Positions 15,225 to 23,464 of a DNA stretch of 64,000 bases are shown in pieces. The translations under genes were made by a program, and so were the position numbers. The notes beneath the pieces were generated by a model, which had not been told where the DNA came from, ran no database searches, and saw nothing but the letters and a program-made list of their open reading frames with translations. Positions within the stretch are counted from its first letter, which is position 1; each line of letters opens with the position of its first letter. Origin of the DNA: Acidobacteriota bacterium (lineage in GTDB: Bacteria; Acidobacteriota; Terriglobia; Bryobacterales; Bryobacteraceae); contig JAFKEE010000024.1 of the NCBI GenBank assembly GCA_017307505.1, positions 1 through 64,000 of the forward strand, given 5' to 3'.

Positions 15225-17144
15225 CTATTCCAGGCTTGCCTGAGTTTTCTCGATCAACCGGCGCAGGTCCTGGTGTTGGCTTCCCAACTGGTGGAGCGCC
15301 AGGGCGCATTGACTGTGAGCTTCGCCACGACGTCCGGTCTGACTGAGAAGGCGGCAGAGGAGCCAATGCGGCTGGTACCAGTTGGGCGCGCGCTGAATGG
15401 CCGTGCGGAGGTTTGCTTCAGCCTGCTGGGGGTTCTGCGCGAGGATTTCGATGACGCCCGCGTTGTAGTGGGCCAGGTTGAGGTCCTCGCCGGGGTAACG
15501 GATTGCGGCATGGCTCGATTCGACGGCCTCTCTCCAGATGGCGATGCGGGTGGAATCGAGGTTCGGAACGGAGGCCAGTTTGGTCATGCGCTGCGCGTAC
15601 CAGAGCTCCGGGGTGGGGCCTGCAGAGCGGGGCCGGGCGGTTGCGTGCCATCGGAGGGCGGCCTGCCAGTTGCCGGAATCGAGGGCTGACTGGATCTGCT
15701 GGTAGGCGAAGTCCGACCAGGCGACGGAGAGGGCGCAGACTGCCAAAACCAGTCCAGCCAGAATGGGCGCGGGCTCCCAGAGAGGGCGGCTCGCGGGCGC
15801 GGGCTGGGTGGAGGGCTGCGGGTTGGCGGAGGCGAGGGCGGCGAGGATCAGAAGCAGGCAACAGAAAGAGGGCAGGGTGAAAACAAAGAACGTGTGGGTG
15901 ATGGCGACGGCTGCGAGGGCGGCGACGAGGCAGGCAGGAAGGATGCCGGTGCGGCGGGCCCGGAAGCCCCAATAGGAGCCAGCGGCGAAGATGGCGAGGA
16001 GGCAGAGCAGGCCGGGGAGGCCTGAGGAGATAGCCGCGTCGAGCCAGGCGCTATGGGGCGACTCATGGTAGAAGTCCGGATAAAGCTGGGCGAGGCGGAG
16101 CGATTGGAAGCGCGGAAAGACGACGGAGAAGGTTTCCGGGCCCCAGCCGAGGAACCAGCGGCTGCCGGCGAGGTTCAGGCTCTCGAGCCAGAGGGGCAGG
16201 CGTGTACCGCCGGATGCATCGAGGGTCCACTCGCTGGCTCGCGAGACCATGGGGGCCCAGGCCGGGGAGAGGCGGAGCGCCAGGGCGAGAGCGGCAGCTG
16301 TGGCGGCGGTGCAGAGAAGTGTCCGTCTGCGGTAGAGGAAAGCAGCGCTGCCTCGAGTGGAGAGGGCCAGGAGGAGGGCTCCGAGGAAGAGTCCGGCGAG
16401 GACGGCGCGAGTGCCACTGACAGCGAGGCCCGCGGCGCTGACGGCCATCGCGGTGAGGGCGAGGATGCGCCAGGGCTTACTGGATTCGAGCGATTGGGCG
16501 GCCAGGCCCAGGAAGAACACAACCACGAGGAAGCTGCCGAGGTAGGCGGCATGACCCAGGGTGGAGGGCGGGCGGATGGTGGTGGCGGGCGGCGGTGCAG
16601 CGTAGAGGGCGGCGTCGAGGAAGGGGTCGAGGCCCATGGACTGGCAGAGCGCGTAGGCTCCGGCGCAGAGGCCCGCGAGGCAGAGGGCGCGCAGGGCGAC
16701 GCGCAGGGAGTGTGGCTCGGCAGAGAAGCAGGAAGCGGCGTAGAGGCCGGCGAGGAGGACAGAGAGCTGGGAGAGGGTCCCCATGCGGCGCCACCCGCTG
16801 CCGAAGAGCGAGAGGGCGGGGTTGCTGGACAGGGCTGTGGAGGTGAGGAGGGTGAGTGCGTAGGCAGCGCAGAGGACGAGGAGGAGCCGGCCGGCGGGCC
16901 GGGCGTGCAGAGTACTGAGGCGATGAAAAAGGCGCCGGGGCTGGCAGAGGAGGACGGCGGCGAGCAGTTGGATGGCTACGGCTTTGGGGGCGGCGTCGAA
17001 GTGGAAGGAGAGAGTGGGTGCCCAGGCGAGGGGGACGAGGGCGACGAAGGCGGTGAGGAAGCAGGCGTCGTGGGTGAGGCCAGACCCGGCGGCCGGGTGG
17101 GCGATGGAGTCTTCAACCGGGCTGGAGGTGGTGATGAGTGTCAT
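15225..17144 (-). CDS. O-antigen ligase/polymerase-like membrane protein with TPR tail
   Basis: A 639-residue protein with about 11-12 membrane segments in the first 450 residues. It shows the WaaL/Wzy_C pattern: a large external loop holding WFLGWGPETFSVVF and FYHESPHSAWLDAAISSGLPGL, the region that carries the functional arginine and histidine in ligases. The last 160 residues form TPR-like helices (AHYNAGVIEILAQNPQQAEA, PHWLLCRLLSQTGRRGEA). It would join polymerised glycan to a lipid or protein acceptor outside the membrane. It lies alone, about 8 kb from the Wzx/Wzy locus that already has its own polymerase, so a ligase role, possibly for protein glycosylation, is plausible. Confidence 0.82.
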   Translation of the reverse strand: MTLITTSSPVEDSIAHPAAGSGLTHDACFLTAFVALVPLAWAPTLSFHFDAAPKAVAIQLLAAVLLCQPRRLFHRLSTLHARPAGRLLLVLCAAYALTLLTSTALSSNPALSLFGSGWRRMGTLSQLSVLLAGLYAASCFSAEPHSLRVALRALCLAGLCAGAYALCQSMGLDPFLDAALYAAPPPATTIRPPSTLGHAAYLGSFLVVVFFLGLAAQSLESSKPWRILALTAMAVSAAGLAVSGTRAVLAGLFLGALLLALSTRGSAAFLYRRRTLLCTAATAAALALALRLSPAWAPMVSRASEWTLDASGGTRLPLWLESLNLAGSRWFLGWGPETFSVVFPRFQSLRLAQLYPDFYHESPHSAWLDAAISSGLPGLLCLLAIFAAGSYWGFRARRTGILPACLVAALAAVAITHTFFVFTLPSFCCLLLILAALASANPQPSTQPAPASRPLWEPAPILAGLVLAVCALSVAWSDFAYQQIQSALDSGNWQAALRWHATARPRSAGPTPELWYAQRMTKLASVPNLDSTRIAIWREAVESSHAAIRYPGEDLNLAHYNAGVIEILAQNPQQAEANLRTAIQRAPNWYQPHWLLCRLLSQTGRRGEAHSQCALALHQLGSQHQDLRRLIEKTQASLE

Positions 17145-17222
17145 GACACTTGCCAGGTGGGCGGGTAGCCGTTGCCAGGCGCCGCCACTGAACAGAGGGG
17201 TCCCGCGGGCCGGGTGAGTGTT

Positions 17223-19493
17223 CTATTCCTGCATCCTTGGAGTGGGGCCGTTGGAGCCCTGGCGGGCCGGGACTGCCGTGGCGGGTAAATTGGCCGTGCC
17301 GATGGCAAGGGGATTCCAGGAGCCGCGTTCCACATAACCCGTGTCGTACGAGTAAGGGCCCATGACTTCCGTGGCGCGCAGATACGATTTCAAGGCAGAC
17401 GGGATGCCGTCGTGGAACGACACCGCGGCGGACAGGAAACGGAGGTTGCCCGAATCGGAGGCAGAAGCGGAGGCGAGGTCCAGCGTGCATTGCCCGATGT
17501 GAAGAGTGCCCGCGGAACCGGGTGCACCCGGGCCGACGAAGTTGATGCTGTCATTCGACAGCCACAGCATATTGCCGGCGCGGTCGTAGTGGATCAGGCA
17601 GCCGGGTTGGCCGCCCATGTCCGGGGCGGTGGCAAGGAGGATCTGCTCCGTCTTGATGGGCGATGTGGGGTCGGGATCCCAGAATCTGGCAGTGAACACC
17701 TGCTGGCCGCCTGTGCCGGAGGCGGGGGTGACATCGAATGGGGCAGGTGAGGTGTCGTAGTTCCAACTGCCGGCCCAGCGGAAGCCGGTGTCCACTCCGA
17801 TGGGGTCGAGAGTGCGCAGGTTGAGGTAGCCGTAGCCCGCCAGATAGTAGGTGAAAAAGACGGGGAGTTTCCACTCCAGATAGCCGCCCATGCTGATGGC
17901 CGTTGTCCCCGCGGTGTCGACAGTGCATGCCTTGTTTTGGAGTGTGCTGCCAGGGGTTCCCGGCGTGACGGGTCCGAGGAAGAAGCCACTGTCGCCGTAG
18001 AGCCAGAGCCCGTTGCCGGCGCGGTCGTAGTGGACCAGGCAGTTGGCCGGGTGGGGCCCCATGGTATTGGCGAAGAGCATCTGAGCCCAGCCGAGTTGGA
18101 GGCCGGTAAAGCCGGGGGCATCCGGGAAGATCGCCGTAAAGGTTTGGGCTGCGCCCGTGCCGTCGGAAGGGGTCATCGAGAGGGGTGGCACGATTTTCGT
18201 GGCGATAGAAACCGAGCCGTGCTGCACCATGCCGGTATCCAGCTCCGACCGGTCGTAAGCGCGCAGGTACATATTTTCGGGGTGAGGATAATCCGTCTTG
18301 AAGGTTACCGGTAAGTTCAGGGTGAGCTGGGAGCCGAGGGCGGTAAACGACACTCCGCTGGTCTGCACGGCGCAGAATTTATTCCTGAGCGCAGCCGAAA
18401 GCGTCCCGGGGGTGACGGGACCGCGGAAAAAGCCTTCCTCGCTGAAGAGCCATAGCCCATTGCCGGAGCGGTCGTAGTGAATGAAGCAGAAGGGATTGGT
18501 TCCTCCGTTGGATGCAGAGGCGATGAGGAGTTGGGCCCAGGAGAGGTCGTTCACGCCATTCGGATCGGAGACGATTGCGGTAAAGGTATGGCTTGCCCCG
18601 CTGCTGGAGGAGATGGTGACGGAGTCCGATGAGGGCGGCATGGGGCCAAGCCCGCCCTGGACGGGAATGGAGACGGCGTTGCTGGCGAAGGCGCCGAGCT
18701 GGAGGAATACGGGCTGCTCGCCCGGGGCGGTGGCGGCAGGGAGCATGAAAGCGACTTTGTAGAGGCCGAGCGACGTGTTGGTGAGTTGAGCAAGCACCCC
18801 GGTGGCCTGCCGGCCTCCGATATTGACGACGGGTGTGACGGCTGTGGGTAGCGGATAGGTGGGGATCTCGCCGGTGTAGGAAGGGGGCGTCGTGGGTCCG
18901 AGTCCGGTGGCATAGAGGGTGACCATGGAGCCGGGCACGGCGAGGTGGGAATCGGTGATTGCGACTCCGGAGGCATCCTCGGCGACGGCTCTGCCCTGGC
19001 CGGTGCCGCTGACGGAGAAGAGTCCGGGCGCGTATTGGGCAAGGTTGACGGAATGCGAGGCGACGGTCTGGCCCTGGCGGCGGAGCGTGAGCTCGATGGA
19101 GCCGGTGGGCAATTCCCGGGGGATCTGGATGGTCATCTGCGTGGGGCTGGACCGCAGGATGGGGGCATCCACGCCGTTCGCCCGGACCGAGGTGACGATG
19201 GTGGTTGGCTCAGGGAGGGCGAGGTCTGTCCCGTAGAGAATCGAGAGACTGCCGGGGGCGTGAGTGTTCTGAAAAGAAGCGGCGTTGACGGCGGAGGTGA
19301 CAGTGGTGGTCGCCTGGGGTGTGAGGAGGGCTGACGCCTGATCGCGGAAGGCCTGGGTGGGCGGCAGGTGCAGGGGGACGTGGCTCAGGTCAGCCGGCGA
19401 GGGCTGGGTGGCGGACCATTGGGCAAACAGGAAAGCACCGGCACACGGAAAAAGCACACTGAGTGCGACACGACGAACGTTGACCGATTTCAT
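17223..19493 (-). CDS. Secreted protein: Solibacter-type domain plus three HYDRxGNxLW repeats
   Basis: A 756-residue exported protein (signal peptide about 1-24, VALSVLFPCAGAFLFAQ). Residues about 65-280 match the TIGR03437-like domain of Solibacter relatives (VNAASFQNTHAPGSLS, SSPTQMTIQIPRE, ATGLGPTTPPSYTG). Three copies of an approximately 140-residue repeat follow at about 291-428, 437-577 and 586-726. Each has FC/xCxxHYDRxGNxLWL, then GFFxGPVTPG, then a second cysteine (KxCxV), then DTGxxxxGSW near the end. I start at ATG 19493, where the signal peptide begins; the open frame continues to 19652 without conserved sequence. No catalytic motif is visible; an adhesin or surface-layer role is a guess. 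Confidence 0.75.
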   Translation of the reverse strand: MKSVNVRRVALSVLFPCAGAFLFAQWSATQPSPADLSHVPLHLPPTQAFRDQASALLTPQATTTVTSAVNAASFQNTHAPGSLSILYGTDLALPEPTTIVTSVRANGVDAPILRSSPTQMTIQIPRELPTGSIELTLRRQGQTVASHSVNLAQYAPGLFSVSGTGQGRAVAEDASGVAITDSHLAVPGSMVTLYATGLGPTTPPSYTGEIPTYPLPTAVTPVVNIGGRQATGVLAQLTNTSLGLYKVAFMLPAATAPGEQPVFLQLGAFASNAVSIPVQGGLGPMPPSSDSVTISSSSGASHTFTAIVSDPNGVNDLSWAQLLIASASNGGTNPFCFIHYDRSGNGLWLFSEEGFFRGPVTPGTLSAALRNKFCAVQTSGVSFTALGSQLTLNLPVTFKTDYPHPENMYLRAYDRSELDTGMVQHGSVSIATKIVPPLSMTPSDGTGAAQTFTAIFPDAPGFTGLQLGWAQMLFANTMGPHPANCLVHYDRAGNGLWLYGDSGFFLGPVTPGTPGSTLQNKACTVDTAGTTAISMGGYLEWKLPVFFTYYLAGYGYLNLRTLDPIGVDTGFRWAGSWNYDTSPAPFDVTPASGTGGQQVFTARFWDPDPTSPIKTEQILLATAPDMGGQPGCLIHYDRAGNMLWLSNDSINFVGPGAPGSAGTLHIGQCTLDLASASASDSGNLRFLSAAVSFHDGIPSALKSYLRATEVMGPYSYDTGYVERGSWNPLAIGTANLPATAVPARQGSNGPTPRMQE
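17316..17738 (-). repeat. HYDRxGNxLW repeat domain, copy 3 of the 17.2-19.5 kb protein
   Basis: The most divergent copy of the repeat in this protein. It keeps SGTGGQQVFTARF, CLIHYDRAGNMLWL, a second cysteine (GQCTLD), and DTGYVERGSW at the end. Confidence 0.7.
17763..18185 (-). repeat. HYDRxGNxLW repeat domain, copy 2 of the 17.2-19.5 kb protein
   Basis: Begins DGTGAAQTFTAIFPD, has GWAQMLF, CLVHYDRAGNGLWLYG, SGFFLGPVTPGT, NKACTVDT and VDTGFRWAGSW. Confidence 0.75.
18210..18623 (-). repeat. HYDRxGNxLW repeat domain, copy 1 of the 17.2-19.5 kb protein
   Basis: Begins SSSSGASHTFTAIVSD, has WAQLLIAS, CFIHYDRSGNGLWLF, EGFFRGPVTPGT, NKFCAVQT, then MYLRAYDRSELDTGMVQHGS. Confidence 0.75.
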
Positions 19494-19675
19494 GGACGAC
19501 CACGACTCCAAGGCGCATCCATTGATATAGCACAATAAGATCCTATACTTCTTTTCATTTCTCAGCTTAGGGGGATTTTGACAGCGATTTTGGGAAGGGC
19601 TCTGTCTTGCGGTGTTATAGGCGGGAGGCGCAGGGAGCGGAGCAGGTGCCAATTGGGGGCGTCCTGGAGACAGAA

Positions 19676-19745
19676 AATGCCGGGTCCGAATGGCGGAGAT
19701 TGTGGTGCCCTTTCGGGGCTCTCCGCCGGTCCGGAACCCGGCATT
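19676..19745 (-). terminator. Long structured hairpin after the Gfo/Idh operon
   Basis: Outer arms AATGCCGGGT (19676-19685) and ACCCGGCATT (19736-19745), then a CCG/CGG pair, an inner GGCGGAGA/TCTCCGCC stem (19692-19699 and 19720-19727), and a tip that on the minus strand reads GCCCC-GAAA-GGGC with a GNRA-type loop. On the minus strand TTTT follows the stem, so it can terminate the oxidoreductase/isomerase operon that ends at 19766. It is more elaborate than needed for a terminator. Confidence 0.6.
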
Positions 19746-19765
19746 TTATTCAGAACGGTCTCGGC

Positions 19766-21340
19766 CTAGGCCTTGACGGTGTGGAATTCCCAGCCCTTGC
19801 GGAAGACGGGCTTGAGGAGTTTGTTGGCTTCCGCGTTGTTGGTGATACGCATCTTTTCGGGATCGTATTCGAGTTTGCCTTCGTGGCGGAGTGCGATGAC
19901 GCCGAGGAGCATCCATTCGACGAACGGCGCGGCGACGTCGAAGTTGGAGCAGGCCGGGTCGCCGCCCTTGCAGGCGCGGATGAAGTCGCGCATGTGGCCG
20001 GGCGAACGGGTGAGGAGCGGGGCGGGCATCTGGTAGTCCTTCATCTTCTCCACGGGGAGGAGACGGGTGACTTCGCCGTAGGTGCCGGTGGTGAGGATGC
20101 CCTTGTCGCCGAGGAAGACGCTGCCGTCCGGGGTGGGGAAGCGGAGCTTGGCTTCGGGATCCTTCATGGCCTTGAAATCGTCATAGTTGAAGACACGGCC
20201 GGGGGAGTGGAAGTCATTGCCGGCGGGGCGCATCATGCCGGGGCCACCGCCCTGGCGACGGGCACCGGGGCCACCGGCGGCGGGGCTGCCGGGTGCCGGA
20301 TTGCGCATGAGGAACGGGGGATCGCCGATCCACTCACCCTCGGGCACGCCGGCGATGGTGGGGTTCTGCTTCAGGCCGTCGTACCAGAAGATCTTGAGAG
20401 CCGGCATGTTGCCGTAGGGCGCGAAGTCGTAGCGGATGACGGAGACCTTCGGGAACATGAAGGGGCTGGTGCCTTCCTTCTTGATGCACTCGACGCCGAC
20501 GATCTTGCGCTTGGAGAGGTGGAGGGCCATGTTGGGCGCGCCGAGGATGTGGCAGGCCATATCGCCGAGGGCGCCGCAGCCGAAGTCATAGAAGCCGCGC
20601 CAGTTGAAGGGCTGGTAGAAGAAGCCGCCCCAGCGGTCGGGTTCGGTGGCGCCACCGGCGGTGAAGGGGCGCTTTTCGGCCGGTCCGAGCCAGAGGTCCC
20701 AGTCGAGGGTGGCGGGTACGGGTTCTTCCTTGGGGATTTCGGTGAGGCCCTGGGGCCAGAGGGGGCGATCGCTCCAGGCATGGACTTCGGTGACGGCGCC
20801 GATGTCGCCGTTCCACACGATTTCCGCGCACTGGCGGGTGCCTTCATTGGAGTAGCCCTGGTTGCCCATCTGCGTGGCGACACCGTACTTGGCGGCGGCG
20901 GCGCGGAGCTGGCGGGCTTCCCAGATGGTACGGACGAGGGGCTTTTGAACGTAGACGTTCTTGCCGCGCTCCATACACCAGATGGCGGCGGTGGCGTGCA
21001 TGTGATCGGGGGTGGCCACGATCACGGAGTCGATGTTCTTGCTTTCCTTGTCAAGCATCTGCCGGAAGTCTTTGTACTTCGTGGCAGTGGGGTAGCGGTT
21101 GAAGCTGGGGGCGGCGCGGCGGTCGTCGACGTCGCAGAGGGCAACGATATTCTCGGTGGGGGCGGCGGCGCCCAGGTTGGATGCGCCCTGGCCACCGGAA
21201 CCGATGGCGGCGAAGTTCAGTTTCTCGTTAGGGGACTTGTAGCCCGCGAACTTCATAGAAGCAACGCTGCCGTATCCGGCCGTGGGGACCGCGCCGGCCA
21301 GCAGTGCGCCGTAGAAGAAATGCCGTCTTGTGTGAGCCAT
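19766..21340 (-). CDS. Tat-exported Gfo/Idh/MocA-family oxidoreductase
   Basis: A 524-residue NAD(P)-dependent sugar-dehydrogenase-type protein. An N-terminal twin-arginine-like leader (TRRHFFYGALLAGAV) precedes the Rossmann domain (LNFAAIGSGGQGASNL, ALCDVD). VIVATPDHMHATAAIWCMERGKNVYVQKPL carries the family lysine, with QKP in place of the usual EKP. The C-terminal domain has a Pro/Gly-rich insert around residues 345-370. Family members oxidise or isomerise sugars and their derivatives; the substrate is unknown. It lies downstream of the isomerase gene with about 46 bases between, probably one operon ending in the hairpin at 19676-19745. Confidence 0.92.
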   Translation of the reverse strand: MAHTRRHFFYGALLAGAVPTAGYGSVASMKFAGYKSPNEKLNFAAIGSGGQGASNLGAAAPTENIVALCDVDDRRAAPSFNRYPTATKYKDFRQMLDKESKNIDSVIVATPDHMHATAAIWCMERGKNVYVQKPLVRTIWEARQLRAAAAKYGVATQMGNQGYSNEGTRQCAEIVWNGDIGAVTEVHAWSDRPLWPQGLTEIPKEEPVPATLDWDLWLGPAEKRPFTAGGATEPDRWGGFFYQPFNWRGFYDFGCGALGDMACHILGAPNMALHLSKRKIVGVECIKKEGTSPFMFPKVSVIRYDFAPYGNMPALKIFWYDGLKQNPTIAGVPEGEWIGDPPFLMRNPAPGSPAAGGPGARRQGGGPGMMRPAGNDFHSPGRVFNYDDFKAMKDPEAKLRFPTPDGSVFLGDKGILTTGTYGEVTRLLPVEKMKDYQMPAPLLTRSPGHMRDFIRACKGGDPACSNFDVAAPFVEWMLLGVIALRHEGKLEYDPEKMRITNNAEANKLLKPVFRKGWEFHTVKA

Positions 21341-21386
21341 TCTTATTCTCCGTGGAATTTCGCAATCAAACTGTTCGAGCCGCCGG

Positions 21387-22403
21387 CTACGCCAGGCAAC
21401 TCTTGACGTAGGCGAGGCACTTCTTGGCCTCCGCGATGATATCAGAGCCTTCCGGGATCGGGTATTCCAATTCCAGATTAGCTGGTATGGGATACTTCTC
21501 GGCCTTGAGGAGCTGGAGAACTTCCTTCATGGGCGTGTCGCCGGTGCCCCAGACCGCGACATTGGGGCCGTGGTTCTTCTTGCGGTCCTTGATGTGGAGG
21601 TTGGTGATTTTGGCGTGGTGTTCCTTGATGAACGCCACGGCGTCGTAGCCGGCGGCGGTGAAGTGGCCGATGTCGAGGTTGACGCCGTTGTATTTGCCGT
21701 AGGCCATCAGGGTCTGATAGCTCTCGAGGGTCGCGGTCTGGTTGGGGTCGTTTGTGGCGTCGTGGCCGTGGTAGCCAACGAGGAGCTTGTGTTTGTCGGC
21801 GAAGGGCGCGATGCGCTTGGCCATGGTGAGCGTCGTGCTGGTGGTGATGCCTTTGACGCCGAGGGCTTTGGCCATCTGGAAACCGTACTCGATGTCCTCG
21901 TCCTTCATGGAGTCCTGCATGTTGTAGCAGAGGAGGGCGAGGTCGATGCCGGCATCATTGAACTTTTTGGCGACGGCTTTCCAGGTGGCTGGAGAGGTGG
22001 TGCCGCGCCAGGCGACGAGCTTCTCCTGGGCTGCTTTGCGTTCGGCGATCTGCTCCGGGGTGAGTTGCGGGCGGCCACCGGGGCCTTTGGTGGCGCCTGC
22101 GGCGGGCGGGGCTCCGGCGGGCGGGCGTGGCGGGGGAGCCGGGCGGAAGAAATTGGGCATGGGCGGGGCGCCGGCGAGCGCTTCGCAATGATTCGACATG
22201 AGTTCGGCTTCGCCGAGGCCGATCTCGATGTAGGCCTTGATGATGGCCTCGGGGTCCGGAGTGGCGATGCGATTGAAGCTGTAGGTGATTGCGCCGATCT
22301 GGACGCCGCCGAACCTGGAGTTGATCCTCTTGGCGGCCAGGGCGCCGGCCAACGGAGCCGACGCGAGTGCGAACCTTGCCAGGTCTCGCCTTGTGAACTG
22401 CAT
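21387..22403 (-). CDS. Tat-exported sugar phosphate isomerase/epimerase-like TIM barrel
   Basis: A 338-residue protein with a twin-arginine leader (FTRRDLARFALASAPLAGAL) and the xylose-isomerase-like (AP endonuclease 2) barrel. Metal-site segments are visible as LLVGYHGHD (about 205-213), NLDIGHFTAAG, and KITNLHIKDRKKNHG, with a glutamate-containing end (PANLELEYPIPEGSD). A Pro/Ala/Gly-rich insert (about 85-115) interrupts the barrel. AAAGGA precedes the ATG by 7 bases. It is the first gene of the operon with the Gfo/Idh protein; this pairing is common in sugar catabolism in Acidobacteria and Planctomycetes. Confidence 0.9.
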   Translation of the reverse strand: MQFTRRDLARFALASAPLAGALAAKRINSRFGGVQIGAITYSFNRIATPDPEAIIKAYIEIGLGEAELMSNHCEALAGAPPMPNFFRPAPPPRPPAGAPPAAGATKGPGGRPQLTPEQIAERKAAQEKLVAWRGTTSPATWKAVAKKFNDAGIDLALLCYNMQDSMKDEDIEYGFQMAKALGVKGITTSTTLTMAKRIAPFADKHKLLVGYHGHDATNDPNQTATLESYQTLMAYGKYNGVNLDIGHFTAAGYDAVAFIKEHHAKITNLHIKDRKKNHGPNVAVWGTGDTPMKEVLQLLKAEKYPIPANLELEYPIPEGSDIIAEAKKCLAYVKSCLA

Positions 22404-23061
22404 ATTAGTCCTTTCCGTACGTGAAAAACTGCCTGCCTATGGGGACAGCGTAATGCCACAGCCCATGCCCGGAGCATGGGACTGAATCTATTACGGGCGC
22501 AGTTATCCCAAAGTAGGTTACCGAACCGGGCGGTTCGAGGCGGGAAGGAGGGGTAGAGCCGGCGAAGAATCCACGTCCAGTGCGGTTTGTATGACAAGCC
22601 GCCGGCGGGTGGAGGGAAGAGGGGGCAGAGAGACGGCTCCGGCGGGTGGCGGAACAATGGTGCCGCGGCCGATTCCGAATGTGGAAAATCCTTCTCGTTA
22701 ATTCATAATTAAGTAAAATTTACCAAACGCATAGTATTCCAGTAACCCGCTTGCCGTGCAGGCGGACAGCGGGATGTAGGGCAGAGGAATGGAATTAATT
22801 CAAGGGTTTACGGCTCTGGATACGGTAACCGTGTCCGAGTATCCGCAGTGTTGTCATTCCTTGGCATTCTCCTTGAGCAGCGTAGTGCACGGCAAACGCC
22901 AAAGCGCCGTAGAAGGGTGAGTTACGAGCATCGCCGGCGCTGGATGGAAGGCGTCGGAGGGCACCCACGCGGCCGGGCGGAGCGGGACTCCGGCTACAAT
23001 TGCATGACACGAATTGGGCGATTGTATTCAATGGATTAATAAAAAAGTGACAAGTGTTTGG

Positions 23062-23091
23062 TTGCAGCAATTTGTTTGAGAAATGCATAAT
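23062..23091 (+). promoter_or_regulatory. Candidate promoter of the exopolysaccharide locus
   Basis: TTGCAG (23062-23067) and CATAAT (23086-23091, five of six matches) are 18 bases apart in an AT-rich stretch of an otherwise GC-rich region, about 370 bases before the first gene. The -35 match is weak (three of six). Confidence 0.35.
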
Positions 23092-23202
23092 GCCTGGAGG
23101 AGCATTGCCACGCGGACGAGTGGCGGACCACGGCAAAGTATGACGAGGTCCGGGGTGTCAGACGCGGGCGCCATCCAGCTTTCAAGAAACGGAAGGGTTG
23201 TG

Positions 23203-23317
23203 TGTCCAGGTTGGACATGGCCCATCACTTGCAAGCTTGAGCCAGAGAGGCGTAACGGGTTCCACCCAACGGTCCAAGAGTTCCGGGCCGGAAGTACGGG
23301 GCTCACAGAGCGTGAGC
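23203..23317 (+). ncRNA. Possible structured leader of the exopolysaccharide mRNA
   Basis: Within the untranslated stretch, TGTCCA-GGT-TGGACA (23203-23217) and GCTCAC-AGAGC-GTGAGC (23301-23317) form perfect 6-bp hairpins, with GC-rich partly complementary segments between them. I could not match it to a known riboswitch; in particular the conserved core of the GEMM c-di-GMP riboswitch is absent. It could be a regulatory leader or simply untranslated sequence. Confidence 0.25.
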
Positions 23318-23464
23318 TATGTCCGGACCCACTGGCCGACACGATGTTGAGTGGCTCCTAAATGACTGATAAATGAGAACTTATATTTCGAATCGGACGA
23401 GCGGCACAGGCCGGGCGGAGAGCGGTATTTGAGGGCAGGAGAAGGGCGCGGACGGGGTGAGGCC

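Larger units (their letters stand above)
22404..23464. other. Large intergenic region before the exopolysaccharide locus
   Basis: No credible gene. On the left is the leader of the minus-strand isomerase operon, with the hairpin CCCATGC-CCGGA-GCATGGG (22462-22480). An AT-rich island follows (22690-22740) with the inverted repeat TTAATT-CAT-AATTAA (22698-22712). A second AT-rich island (23020-23092) holds a candidate promoter. The last 370 bases carry several short perfect hairpins (23203-23217, 23301-23317) and would be the leader of the polysaccharide mRNA. Confidence 0.55.

Noticed and set aside
19607-21406. 599-codon open frame on the plus strand
   Set aside because: Shadow of the Gfo/Idh gene; Gly/Glu/Val-rich with no recognisable domain.
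22795-23136. 113-codon open frame on the minus strand in the large gap
   Set aside because: No recognisable domain, and it overlaps the AT-rich promoter-like region; considered as a transposase remnant but without support.
23203-23317. c-di-GMP (GEMM) riboswitch
   Set aside because: The conserved GEMM core is absent, so only a generic structured leader can be proposed.
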